NCBI RefSeq assembly: GCF_027172205.1
Contig: NC_070604.1
Span: forward strand, 76,111,023 to 76,175,022
DNA: 64,000 nt
DNA from: Podarcis raffonei
Taxonomy: Eukaryota; Chordata; Lepidosauria; Squamata; Lacertidae
Direction: 5' to 3'
The notes below the pieces were generated by a model. That model was not told the origin of the DNA. It did no database searches and saw nothing but the letters and a program-made list of their open reading frames with translations. The position numbers and the translations under genes are program-made. Positions 12,420 to 24,189 of the stretch are shown one piece after another (the first letter of the stretch is position 1; the number at the start of each line of letters is the position of its first letter).

Positions 12420-12743
12420 TTGTGCCATATTTACGTATAAGCTAAACAAGCTATAGCTTAGGGCCCCACTCTCTTGGGGGCCCCCCAAAATTTAAAAGCA
12501 TTTCACTATTAATATACTTCTTCTTAATTGTATTTCAGTTCAACAATTACTTTGATAAAATACATATTTTGTTATGTGCAAATGGCTTTAGATATCTATT
12601 AGGCCCATAAATTACCATATAGCATATATGGTATGCTACATGGTACAGCGACAATTTGTTGTTGACAAAGGACAACTGGACATGATAAAGAGCTCCATTA
12701 ACTTCAGTAGCTTAGGGCCTCATCAAACCTAAATCCAGCCCTG
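12420..12743. mobile_element. hAT-type element related to 31209-31532
   Basis: Shares GTATAAGCTAAACAAGC, GGGGGCCCC, TTATGTGCAAATGGCTTTAG and CAGTAGCTTAGGGCC with the dated copy at 31209. Ends AATCCAGCCCTG. The left terminus is eroded and the flanking duplication not recovered. Confidence 0.65.
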
Positions 12744-12779
12744 AGGATGCCTCATTTTAGGGCTTTTAAAAATACTTCC

Positions 12780-13571
12780 ATATTCAGCAGATGGAGGTGG
12801 GCTGGGGAGAGGGAGACCTCTCCCTACTCCAGCTTTATGCAATGCCCTCCCTGTTGAAATTCAGGAGACCTCATCTGCATTGACATTCCTGCAGATCTTG
12901 AAGACTCACCTGTTTACACAGTAGTTTTCCTGACCCCTTGACCCAGAGCTCCTGTTTTTACTGTTGTGTTACTTTTGTTTTTTTTTTAAACCAATAAAAT
13001 CTTTAATAAAAATAAATTTAAAATAAAACAAAACAAAGGAGTTTGCAGGTGTAATTTCAGAGCCTATGCCTATAATCTATGAGAATTATTGGAGAACGGG
13101 TGAGGTCCCTGCAGACTGGAGGCATATAATGAAGTCTGTGAGCACTTAGAAAAGGATACTGTGATTATTAAGATCCAGCATGGATTTTCATAAGCAAGTC
13201 ATGCCGGATGAATCATTTCTTTTTTTATGGAGTTACAAGCTTGTCGATCAGAAGGTCGGCGGTTCTAATGGTGCAAATGGTTCGAACAGTGAGCTCCCGT
13301 TGCTTGGTCCCTGCTCCTGCCAACCTAGCAGTTCAAAAGCATGCCAGTGCAAGTAGATAAATAGGTACCGCTCCGGCGGGAAGGTAAACGGCGTTTCCGT
13401 GCGCTGCTCTGGTTCGCCAGAAGCGTTGTGTTACTTTTGTGACACTGTTTTATTGCGTCTTTTAATAATGGATTTTAATTGGCTTTGTGTATTTGACTTT
13501 TATATTTTGTAACATAGAAGCTGGTTCAGGCATTAAGCAGGATATAAATTATTATTATTTTTATTATTATT
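12780..13571 (+). mobile_element. L2-clade LINE C-terminus and 3' UTR, interrupted by the chimeric insertion
   Basis: Reads NALPVEIQETSSALTFLQIL followed by KTHLFTQ and a stop (12838-12922). This is the WNxLPxEIRxxxSLxxFKxxLKTHLF ending of L2 polymerases. The 3' UTR continues to 12978, resumes at 13425 (GACACTGTTTTATTGCG) and ends with AGCAGGATATAAATTATTAT. Only the last part of the LINE is present. Confidence 0.75.
12979..13424 (-). mobile_element. Chimeric retroinsertion (CR1 piece + Sauria SINE piece) with 16-bp flanking repeat
   Basis: GTTGTGTTACTTTTGT occurs at 12963-12978 and again at 13425-13440, and the flanking L2 tail is continuous once the intervening 446 bp are removed. The insert begins with a T-run, so it was made by target-primed reverse transcription of a minus-strand RNA with poly(A). 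Inside, in plus orientation, are a CR1 piece (about 13085-13245: GGAGAACGGGTGAGG, GTCTGTGAGCACTTAGAAA, AGCATGGATTTTC, GGAGTTACAAGCTTG) and a SINE piece (13246-13424) lacking its 3' half. Confidence 0.75.
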
Positions 13572-15789
13572 AGAAGCAGGACCTCAAATGAATGTGCATC
13601 ACTGTCTTCCATAGCCACCAGTGGAAAGCCTAAGTCACAAGCATCTTTTCCCCCTTCTGGTTGCTATACCAACTAACTCATATGTAGCCAGTGCCCAAAG
13701 ATCACATATTCATCACTAGAAGTGATTGCTCCAGATTTACTGATGTAAATCTGTACTGCCTTAAAAAAAGCTGAGAACTTGGCTCCTAAGGTTTGAAGAC
13801 TCACTCTGCCTCCCAGATTGGACATGAACATGAAATAATAAGGTGCATATTAAAATATTAATTCTGATATAATGACATATTGATAATAGACATAGCTGAC
13901 AACTTTGATCCTGCAGTTCCTTTTTCATGAGCATGCCACAGACATTAGTGGAAGTATTTGCAAGTCAGGTTATCAGCTTTTTAATTGCATATATCTGCAC
14001 AACAACTAACAAATGAGGCAAAATAGCTTCTGATAAAACATCCGGAGGGTTGGGTGATCCTTAGATTTTAGATTTTAAACTTGATCAGGGTGAGAATAAG
14101 AGTAGATGGAGCCTCTGTGAGAGACTTAAAAAAAAAAAGTCCCTATCTGCATTCAGTGCCATCTGGTCAATTCCAAAGAGAAGCAGGGGGAGGGGGGGAC
14201 CTCTATTCATAACTCATCTCCTGCACAGATGCTTTGCCATTATCCTGATGTGAACTCCATCAGCAGTAAATTATTCCAGACTTACCTGGAACAATGCAAA
14301 CAAAGTGTTTAGCTGCATGACTGAGAGCCCTCGGCTGCAAATTTATATGGCTGTGTGCTTGATATTACACATACATACATCGGTGCACACAATGTACAGT
14401 CATTTTCTACACCGGAAAAAAAAAAGACTTCTGGCAGAAATCTAATTAATTTCTCCCTTAGTGGTCCTGACTTGATTTAAGCTGCAGGATCTTTGTTATT
14501 CTAGTGTGGGCTATACCTCTAACGCAGCCTTGGAAAGAGAAGTGTGAAGCAAAGTTCTTGGCCATTTGTTATTAAAGACCTTTATGGTACTTTTCACAGC
14601 AGTGGAAGTGTTAGGTGAGCTCTAACTGTTTGGCCTAACTCCCAATTTGAGCTCTTAGCTATTTACATTCCCATGCATTTTACATTCCTTTACTTCTTTC
14701 ATCACATCCAGCACATGTTCAACTTCTGCACTTTCGTTTTTGATGTTTTAGCTGCAGAACGTAACAGAAGGGCAGGAAAGCTTCCTCTGATAACTCTCTC
14801 CTAAAAAGCAAAGGTAGTGTGTTGACCCATGAGGGAAAAAAACTCCTTCAAATTCCTTTATTGTTGGGACCAGGCCTGCCAAAATGGCACAACAGTGTGA
14901 CAAGCTTCTGAGTTCTCCAGAACATTCTCCAGAATGTTGTCATGTAGCTTGAGGGGCCAGTGTTGGAGAAGTTCTTCCTTCACCCTGCATCTTCCAGAAT
15001 AGCGGGGGAGGTGTCTGTCTATCTCTCCATCTACCTGTCTCCAACCCTAAAACAAGCAAGGGACAACAAGCTAAGTGTGCAACGATTGGTTTATTTATGA
15101 TGCTACTGGATGAAGCGCTGATAGCATCTTCTTAAGTGTATATGGCATTGCCTTGCCAGCCTGTGTCTAGAGGGATCTTGAGAGCTTCCTCGTCATTTCC
15201 CTAATGGATAGCAGTTATGCCCAACGGCTGCCGAGTCCTGTAGATTTAGATGTAGCTCCTTACCCTATTTGCCAGAAATGCCTTTGATTACATGGGAGCA
15301 GCAATGCACAGAGTTGCCCCATGGCGCTCTGTCTTCGTGGTTAAGGAATTGTTGCTGAGGTTCAGCTTCAGGCCTTCTCCAAAGAAAGGTAAGCCTGTCA
15401 CTTGGCATTGCTGTTTGCTGTAGAAGGATCATGATTGCACAGTGGTTTTAAAACTGTTCTGGTGTGGTTCATTGGAAGACTTTCAGGGGCTGCCTCAACC
15501 AAAAGGTCAGTAATGGTGGGCAAGCAAGAGTGTGTCCTTCTCAGCTGATCTTCCCTCACACTACACAGCCATGGAATGGTGTTGTGTTCTGGAGCTTGTC
15601 TCATGGCTCATGAATGCAGCATGCCACAGAGCTTTCTCACAGACAACTGAACCCCACAGCGGACAACTTCTGGTGAAGATGGTTTGCTGAAGACAGAAAA
15701 GTTTGAAAACCTTAGGCCCAGTGCTTTCACCTGAAGTTCAGAGTAAGAGAGGATGTTGGTCTCATGCACCTTCACCACGACCCATAGCC
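13572..15789. other. Intergenic sequence, no gene recognised
   Basis: Unique-looking DNA with short A-runs at 14130-14139 and 14416-14425. No exon, RNA gene or identifiable transposon seen. Confidence 0.45.
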
Positions 15790-16000
15790 CTGTACCTTGG
15801 TTTTCGAACAGCCTAGTTCTCAAACGTTTTGGCTTCCAAACAATCGAAACCCAGAAGTGACTGTTTTTGAACGTTCTTTTGGAAGCCGAACGTCCAACGG
15901 GGCTTCCACGGCTTCTGATCAGAATCCGCGCTTTGGTTTTCAAACACTTTGGAAGTTGAATAGACTTCCAGAATTGATTCCGTTTGACTTCCAAGGTACA
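15790..16000. mobile_element. TA-class MITE (pogo/Tigger-like), worn ends
   Basis: GTACCTTGGTTTTCGAACAG at the left and GACTTCCAAGGTACA at the right are inverted. The interior carries GGAAGCCGAACG and CTTTGGTTTTCAAACAC blocks shared with 53950-54195. The outermost CAGTG bases are degraded. Confidence 0.65.
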
Positions 16001-17504
16001 AGTGCATTTACTTCTGTATCTCTTACAACCCATAGGACTGGGCTACCAGAAACATTTTTCCCCATCCCTACATTTCTTTAATCACTACTTATGATACTAT
16101 TATCTACTATGCTTCTGACCCACTTTTCCTTTAGGGAAACTCAGAATGTATTATTCAGGGGCTCACTGCCATATCCTCACGGATCAAATGGACATAGATA
16201 CGTTGATTTATACTGAGACAGATTATTGGGCTGGCCGGTTTCCTAGCCCAGTATTGTCTGTGCTGATTGACAGGTGCTCACCAAGGTCTGCAGCAAAGCC
16301 TGTCCTAGCTTTGCATTTAACTTGAGGTGCTGGGGATTGGACCCTTCTGTGTGGAAAGCAAGTGCTCTGCTACAAACCTCTGCATCCTCTTAGCTTCAAA
16401 AATGCCGTGGCATTGGGTGTTCCTCAGATAAACTTTATTTCTCCACCACCACCTCTCCCTGCTGCCCCTACCATAGTCTATCCTCCATGTTCTCAAAGAG
16501 ACTGCAAGTTTCCAGAAATGTGTTGGCACCACCAGGTAGTTTGCTTTCTTTTTTTTTTAGTGTGCAGGTGAGAGCTGTTGCCCCCCCTACCAGTCTCTCA
16601 GAATATCCTAAGAAACAGTTGGAAATCCGAGAACAGTTTTCTCAACTCCCTTACCACGCCAAAGAATTTGGGTTTCAAATTCCCTCACAAAACCCACAGA
16701 ATGTTATAGCACAAAGCTGTTGCGGACTCTTCTGTAGCGGAAGCCTTTTTAAAGAGCGCAAGATACCTTTCCTTGGGGGAGTGCTAGCTCATATTGCAAT
16801 GAGCCAACCCCTTGATAAAAGGCCCCAAACGCCCGAGAACATGGGCTGTGCTGTCACCGAGATGCTTTTCAAAGAGGCATCTGTGCTTAGCATATGGCAA
16901 CTATTTATTATAGCTGTTGCATTGAGAAACAACAATTCCCATGACAATTGTTTCTCGTATATCAAGATGCTTCCATCTCTGTTTCCCACAACATTCTGCT
17001 TGTCTGGGATGCGTGTGCCAACGTTGCTACGGCCGTAGCAGACAGTTGTCTACGTTTTGTCATTACTGAGAGTAAACAGACATGACTTGAGTAGGGAGGT
17101 GACCTGCTAATTTAGTCTGGCTTTAATAAGGAACTGTGAATGAGGTATTTGAATAATTGGTCTGCAATATTTACCAACCTCCCTTTTGCTGCCACCACCC
17201 TTTCCTCCAAAGCATGCATTGTTTCTGAATCTTCATGCTTATTATTTTGCCAGAATGTGGTATAGAGGCACAATACCGGGGGAAACGTCTCATGTGTTAG
17301 AGGTTTCTTGGCAATTAATCTTTGTAGTGATTTCGCCACCAAAGATTGACTATGTTCCATTGTGGTCGGAGTGCACTGACAATACTCCAAGTATAAAGAC
17401 CTTGGTTCTGTGGTTGAGATCCACATGCGCAGCTGATGCAAATACGCACTGCAGTGCTCTGTCGCTTCCCACTAACCTTGGTGGACAGGTCTGATATAGA
17501 GGGA
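16001..17504. other. Intergenic sequence; contains an unexplained 183-codon open frame
   Basis: Mostly unique. An ATG-started frame runs 16487-17038 (+), with QLEIREQFSQLPYHAKEFGF near its middle. I recognise no domain, it has no splice or promoter context, and its first part crosses a T-run. Probably chance, listed so it can be checked. Confidence 0.3.
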
Positions 17505-17745
17505 GGAAGATGTGCATGTTCTTTTTTTTTTTAAGATATTTATTAAAATTTCCAATTTTTATACAAACAAAAAGCAAAAAAGTTTAAAAACACATATAGT
17601 TCACAATACTTAGTTTTCAATGACATATTTCCCTGACCTCCTCATACCTCCCCTTCTTGTAGTCCAATTCAAATTATTTATTCAGCAAATCCTTATCTCA
17701 AAGCATTACAGCTAAAAAAAACCCTTAATTTCTATCCGACATCAT

Positions 17746-20700
17746 TCAAGATTCATTAATTTTACAATATTTCTGTAAATAGTCCTTGAATTTCTTCCAA
17801 TCTTCTTCCGCCGACTCTTCTCCCTGGTCACGGATTCTGCCAGTCATTTCTGCCAATCCCATGCAGTCAATCATCTTCATCTGCCATTCTTCCAGAGTGG
17901 GTAAATCTTGCATCTTCCAGTACTTTGCAATAAGTATTCTTGCTGCTGTTGTTCTATCCTTTTTTGACACCAACTGGCCGACCATACCCAAGAGAAAGGC
18001 CTCTGGTTTCTTCAAGAAGGTATATTTAAATACCTTTTTCAATTCGTTATATATCATTTCCCAGAAAGCCTTAATCTTAGGGCACGTCCACCAAAGGTGA
18101 AAAAATGTACCTTCATTTTCTTTACATTTCCAACATTTATTATCGGGCAAATGGTAAATTTTTGCAAGCTTGACTGGGGTCATGTACCACCTATATATCA
18201 TTTTCATAATATTTTCTCTTAAGGCATTACATGCCGTAAATTTCATCCCAGTGGTCCACAACTGTTCCCAGCCAGCAAACATAATGTTATGTCCAACATC
18301 TTGTGCCCATTTAATCATAGCTGATTTGACAGTCTCATCCTGAGTGTTCCATTTCAGCAGCAAGTTATACATTTTTGACAAAATCTTAGTTTTGGGTTCT
18401 AACAGTTCTGTTTCCAATTTAGATTTTTCCACCTGGAAGCCAACTTTCTTTGTTGAGGGGGCTCAGAACTTACAGGGTTAAGAGTTCTGAGTGATGACGC
18501 CTCACATTCTGAGGGCGGGCAGAGAACACGGAAGGGGCGTGGATTTCTGTGTGTGCTTTCAGTCTGCGTGTTATGCTCCATGGAGAAAGGAGCAACATGA
18601 GTTGCGTCTCACCGGGAAGATTTACGATGTGTTGATCTGTACAGCAATAAAGACTTTAAGATAAGGACACTGCTGCGAGTCAGCCTGAGTTATTGCCACC
18701 ACACGACAGAACGTTCCTGCTTCTGCTTCTGCTGTGTTTACTCTGCTGGAGTCAAAGGTTCCAGGGGGGAAGAGCAGAGCTGCGCTGAGGAAGTGTGCCG
18801 GACCCCCTGGACGAAATTGACCCCCCCGAATTGTAAGCCTCCATTATCTGATAATAATGAAGCCAGTCTTGCACTTTGTTTTTTAGTTTCTCTAAACTCT
18901 GCAGTTTCAGTCTATCTCCTTCTTGTTCCAAAATTTCCCAATACTTCGGCCATCTGGCCTCCATATTGAGCTTTTTCTGAGCTTTCGCTTCCATTGGTGA
19001 CAACCACCTTGGGGTTTTATTTTCCAATAAATCTTTATATCTAATCCAAACATTAAACAATGCTTTCCTAACAACATGGTTTTTAAATGCTTTATGTGCT
19101 TTAACCTTGTCATACTACAAATATGCATGCCACCCAAAAATATTGTTGAAACCTTCTAAATCCAAAATGTCTGTGTTCTCAAGAAGCAGCCAGTCTTTCA
19201 ACCAGCAGAACGCTGCTGATTCATAGTAAAGTTTAAAGTCTGGCAGGGCAAATCCACCCCTTTCCTTTGCATCAGTTAATATCTTAAATTTTATTCTGGG
19301 CTTCTTGCCCTGCCAGACAAATTTAGAAATGTCTTTCTGCCACTTCTTGAAACAGTCCATCTTGTCCACAATTTGCAATGTTTGAAACAAAAACAACATT
19401 CTAGGCAATACATTCATCTTTATAGCTGCAATTCGACCCAACAAGGAAAGCTTCAGATTTGACCAAATTTCTAAATCTTTTTTCACTTCCATCCAACATT
19501 TTTCATAGTTGTCTTTAAACAAATTCCCATTTTTAGCTGTCATGTTAATCCCCAGATATTTCACTTTCTTAACAACAGTTAAACCTGTTTCACTCTGAAA
19601 CTTCTCTCTTTCAGTCAATGTTAAATTTTTCTCTAAAACCTTAGTTTTTGACTTGTTCAATTTGAATCCTGCCACCTGACCAAATTCTTGAATTAGTTCT
19701 AAAACTCTTTTAGTACTAGATTCTGGCTCTTGTAACGTCAAAACTAGGTCATCTGCAAATGCTCTCAGTTTATACTGTTTAGCTCCGACCTGTATACCTT
19801 TAACCAACCGGTCCCTTCTAATCATGTTCAGCAGGACCTCCAGGACCAATATAAAAAGCAATGGGGAAATTGGGCACCCTTGTCGTGTCCCTTTTTCTAT
19901 CTTAAATTGTTCCGTAACCACGTTATTTACAATTAATTTAGCATTTTGTTCAGAATATATTGCACCTATACCATTCTCAAAGCCTTGGCCGACCCCCATA
20001 CCCTGTAGGTTCTTTTTCATAAAACTCCAAGAGATATTGTCAAAAGCTTTCTCCGCATCCACAAATATCAGAACTGCTTTAGTGTTTATATTCACTTCTA
20101 GCTTTTCCAAAATGTCAATTATGTTCCTCAAATTATCAGATAGATGTCTTCCCGGTAGAAAGCCCGCTTGGTCCTTATGAATCTCCTCGATCAATACTTT
20201 TTTCAGTCTCTTAGCCAAAATATCAGCAAAAATTTTGTAATCCACATTTAATAAGGATATGGGACGGTAGTTCTTAAGTTGTGTCTTTTCAGTTTCCGTT
20301 TTCGGTATAAGTGTAATATACGCCTCTTTCCACGATTCTGGTGCTCTTTTCCCTTCCAAAATTTCATTACAGACTTCCTTCAAAGGTTGTAATAACCACT
20401 CTTTCAAAGATCTGTAATATCTGGAAGTCAGCCCATCCGGTCCTGGAGACTTGCCTAATTGCATATTTTGAATGGCACCTTCTATCTCCTGGTCAGATAT
20501 TTTGCAATTCAACATTAGTTTGCTTTCTTGTGAAATTTTTTGTAATCCATTTGTTTTCAAAAAGCGTTCAATGTCCATTTCATTCTGTGGCCCTTGTGCA
20601 TATAATTGTTTGAAGTATTTCTGGAAGCAATTTCTAATCTCAGTTGGATTGTGTATATCTTTTCCTTCTACTTCCAAATTTGTGATGGTATTTAGTTTTT

Positions 20701-21838
20701 GTCTTTTTTTCAATTGCCAAGCCAGTAGTTTCCCACATTTATTCGCTGATTCAAATGTCTTCTGTCTCATTTGTTTAATTTTCCATTCTATTTCCTGATT
20801 CATCAATTCCATATATTGTACTTGATATAATTTTATTTCTCTCAAAATCTCCTGCGACTTTGGCTTTACTCTCAGTTTTTTCTCCCCTTCTTTTATTTTC
20901 TCCAAAATTTTATCTTTTTTCTCATTTCGACTTCTCTTTTTTATTGCGTTCTCTTGTATCAAGAACCCTCTCATCACAGCTTTACTTGCATCCCAGATTA
21001 CTCTTTTTTCAACATTAGTAGTCATATTTATTTCAAAATAGTCCCTCAAAGTTTTTTGGGCCTTTTTGTATACTTCTTCATCTCTAAATAGGGTGTCATT
21101 CATCCTCCATCTAAAGGAGCCGGATGTTGTTTGCTTCATCTCCATCTTTACAGCATTATGGTCTGAGCAAGTTTTAGGGCAGGTTTCCACTTTCTTTATC
21201 TTTGGTGCCATTCCTCTAGTAATCCAAATTTGGTCAATTCTAGTCCATGTCATCTTAGCTTCAGAGAATAAAGTTCCCTCTCTCCCCAGGGGGTTCTTAG
21301 TTCTCCAAATGTCAATCAAGTCCATATTGTCAGTCAATTCAAAGAAAGTTTTTGGTAGTCTACCATCTTTGGTGACTACCTGTTTTTGTGCCTTGTCCAT
21401 GTTTGTAGATACAACTCCATTCATATCCCCCATCAATATTATATTATAGTCCATATAGTCCAAAAGAGTCTCATGCAACTTCTTAAAAAATTCAGATTTC
21501 CCCTCGTTCGGTGCATACACCCCTACAATCAGAAATTTCTCTCCTTGAAATTGAATTTCGATTGCCAAATATCTTCCTTGTTCATCTTTAAAAATTAATT
21601 TCGGTGAAAATTTCTCCTTTGCATATATCACCACTCCTCTCTTTTTGACCTTATCAGACGAAATAAATTCTTGTCCCAATCTCTTATTAATAAGTATTTT
21701 CCTGTGTAGCCTCATTACATGTGTTTCCTGTAAACAAATCAAGTCCAATTGTTCTTTCCTTAATATATGAAAAACACCTTTTCTCTTTCGAGGGGAGTTA
21801 AGTCCATTACAATTCCAACTTAGAAGTTGCAGAGCCAT
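17746..21838 (-). pseudogene. L1 ORF2 (endonuclease/reverse transcriptase), broken by one stop and an insertion
   Basis: An uninterrupted 907-codon frame runs from ATG at 21838 to 19118. The APE endonuclease spans residues 1-235 with LLSWNCNG (Asn9), CLQETH (Glu38), MGDMNG (Asp138) and SDHNAV (His227). The RT spans about 460-780 with GKSPGPDGL, VDAEKAFD (Asp594), GTRQGCPISPLL and FADDLVL (Asp696-697). A TAG at 19115-19117 replaces the Trp codon expected after GWHAYL. The same frame then resumes to about 18830 (LFNVWIRYKDLLENKTPRWL). After the inserted block (about 18451-18828) the rest continues with VEKSKLETELLEPK and the zinc-knuckle region CWKCKENEGTFFHLWWTCPK to 17746. All catalytic residues I can check are present. 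Confidence 0.92.
18451..18828 (+). mobile_element. LTR-bearing fossil inserted into L1 ORF2
   Basis: 18451-18708 begins TGTTGAGGGG and ends CACACGACA, the TG...CA pattern of an LTR, with AATAAA at 18646-18651. About 120 bp that belongs neither to L1 nor clearly to the LTR follows, to roughly 18828; it may be a remnant of the internal region. No genes are present, so this is a broken, mostly lost element. It lies opposite to the L1 and is younger than it. Superfamily (ERV or Ty3-like) is not assigned and no target duplication was found. Confidence 0.5.
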
Positions 21839-21844
21839 GGTGAG

Positions 21845-22953
21845 TTACTTAGTTTTCCCTCCAACTGCACCAAGTTGTTGTTCTTCTTCTGTCGGTGGTG
21901 TGTCTTTCCCTGGGCCAAGGAGTCCAAATGATAAGTTTGCTATATCTAAAATTCCTTTTCCTGATGCAATTGGCTCCTCACCAGATTCCACTTCCTTCTG
22001 TAGATCCTCCTCGTGGTCTTTCAAGAACTTGTCTTTATCATTCACTGTCCTTATTCTTATTTTTCTTCCTTTGTATTTGAAGGATAGACCTTGGGGGAAT
22101 TCCCACCTGAAGAGTATTCTGTTTCTTCTCAATAGAACAACAAGATCTCTGTAGTAGGCCCTTACATCCAAAATATATTTGGGTATATCCTTAAAGATCT
22201 CCACAAATGAATCTTCAATTTCCAGAGTTCTTTGATAGTGCAAATTCAAGATTTTGTCTCTTTCTTCTTTTGTTCTTAAGGTAATCAAACAGTCTCTTGC
22301 TTTGTTCTTTCTTTGTCTTTTACCATGCACTCACTATCTTGAATTCTTCCTTCCCCCTTCTTCCTTCCTTCTTCCTGTTGCCAAAAATGTGTAAATTCCT
22401 TTGTAAGGAAGTCTGCCAGGTTGTCTTTCTCGCTTTCAGGTACTGCTCTGATTCTTAAATTTCTCTCCTTTCCTTGTAATTCAATCATAGACAATGTTAG
22501 GTCGTGATCCTCTAGTTTCTTATATACCGGTGGTATCTTCTCTTGAGCAGCGGTTGCAATTTCCTTAGCTTCCTCTGCTATCTTTCGAGTCGAGGCCGAT
22601 TCCTCCAATAGTTTTTCAATGGACTGTGTGTTAGAATTCACCTTCTTTCCCAGTTCATTAATACTTGTAGTGTTCAAGTCAATTTTTGCTGAGGCCTCAG
22701 CTACTTGTTTATTTGTCTCTGCAACCTGTTTGGCTAAGTTTTCCAAAGATGCATTAATTTTGCCGAGTGCCTGAGCCAATAAATCTTCAGATGACATAGC
22801 TTTTGGTTTTGCTTGCGAAGCAGCAGTTCCTACTGTGCCTGCTGCTCCGGATGTTGAAGCCCTTCTCTGATGTGTAATATCAGTCTTGTATTGTCTACCG
22901 GACCTGGTAGTTTTTTCCTGTGCCAGCTCTATCTTCCCTTTCTCATTTGCCAT
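21845..22953 (-). pseudogene. L1 ORF1 (RNA-binding chaperone), one frameshift
   Basis: Starts MANEKGKIELAQEK at 22953. A disordered basic N-terminus is followed by a heptad-rich coiled coil (LAQALGKINASLENLAKQVA and onward, about residues 60-160) that would trimerise. Next comes the RRM-like core with ERNLRIRAVPE. The second half, from GKRQRKNKARDCLITLRTKE to GAVGGKTK, is in another frame, so a single frameshift lies just upstream of 22330. The C-terminal domain with YQRTLEIEDSFVEIFKDIP is otherwise intact. The stop TAA is at 21845-21847, six bases before the ORF2 ATG. ORF1p coats L1 RNA in the RNP. Confidence 0.85.
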
Positions 22954-23904
22954 AACACTCTCATGCAAAACCCAAGGTCAGTCTCACGCCTGGTAGATTT
23001 GTTTTGAAGAGGAATTTTCCAAGCTTGGTTACTTAATGGCTTAGTTGTTGTTGCAACATAGTCTCCTCTAGGGGGACACACTTCCAACTTCACTTTGCAA
23101 CTTTTAAAACAAATATGGTCCTTATAGGTCCCCAGTACCCTTAAAAGCCACAAATTCAGTGTCCTTAAAAGTTACTTTTTAGTCAAAAGCAGTTCCAGAA
23201 ACACTGTATCTTTCACAGAGTTGTATCAAAAATCTTTACCTTTAACGTGCTGGCAATTCTTCCCAATTAGGCTTTCCCTATCATAGGCAGTCCGTTCCCA
23301 GATTTCAGAGGCAGCAGATGTAACTTTACTTCCCTCCTTCCTTGCAGGTAAATACCTCTCAAATTTCTCCCCTCTGCTCCTGCAGGCAGGGGGGGTCGCT
23401 TTTTTGGTGCTGGATTTTAGACCTTTAAAAAGACGTCTTTCAAAGTTACAGCTTTAGAGTCTCTTTGCTTTGATCTGCTTACAAGCCGGAAAGGTAGACT
23501 TCCTGTTTTTACCTTTCCCGTTTCGGTGCCGAATTTTTTAAAAAAAATTTCCTTGAATTAATTGACTTAATCCTACTCACGAGTAGTTGCTTTAGAGTCC
23601 AATTGCCAGGAAGAAATCAGCGCTCTCCGACGATGGCCATGCGGCTTCACTCCACGGAAGTGGTAGACGGCTCTCAGCTCCGCGCCGCTCACCCCCGTTC
23701 CGCTCCGCAGCCTTTAAAAAGGCTCCTTCGCAGTGGGGGGGGGCGCAAATGGAGCCCGCTGAGCCTCCAAGTTCCCAGGCTTCACTGCCTGCGATTTCTT
23801 CAGGTCCCCGCTTCGCCGGAGTGGCAAGACCCTGTCCCGTGGAGCCGATTCCCTCCGGAGCTCAGAGGGAATCCGCCATTCGTCGCTGGCGCTGACCGGA
23901 AGTC
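22954..23904 (-). promoter_or_regulatory. L1 5' UTR with internal promoter region
   Basis: The first roughly 300 bases of the element (23600-23904) are CpG- and GC-rich, unlike the AT-rich ORFs. The start contains ACTTCCGGTCAGCG, an ETS-like core at the very 5' end. L1 elements carry an internal RNA polymerase II promoter here; its presence shows the copy is not 5'-truncated. Confidence 0.7.
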
Positions 23905-24189
23905 GGAAGATGCGCATGTTCAAGGTCACAAGCTGCATACAAGAAATCTCATCTGGAGCTATCCATGTTTAATCTCTAAACAGTGGGCTCCAATATTGTC
24001 CAGTTTATGAAGCTATTTTTATTTCGTCTGGTGTGTTATTAGGGAACAACATAAACAGGGAATAATACAGTGAGCCTGTTTTGCTAACGGTGATCGGCAG
24101 GTTTTGTTTCTTGAACGCATTTGCCCAGTATCACAAAAAAGCACTTATATTTTAACAGGGACACTTTTCAAAATTAAATTGATTGCTTA

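Larger units (their letters stand above)
17522..23904 (-). mobile_element. Full-length L1 LINE with 17-bp target duplication
   Basis: GGAAGATGTGCATGTTC at 17505-17521 and GGAAGATGCGCATGTTC at 23905-23921 are a 17-bp duplication with one CpG-type transition. The 3' end (left) has a 12-T run, poly(A) on the element strand. Order on the minus strand: GC-rich 5' UTR (23904-22954), ORF1, 6-nt spacer, ORF2, 3' UTR. Damage to the genes is light: one frameshift in ORF1, one in-frame stop in ORF2, and one LTR-bearing insertion near the ORF2 3' end. The clade is L1 by its APE endonuclease, RT motifs and C-terminal zinc knuckle. The copy is inactive but young. Confidence 0.92.
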
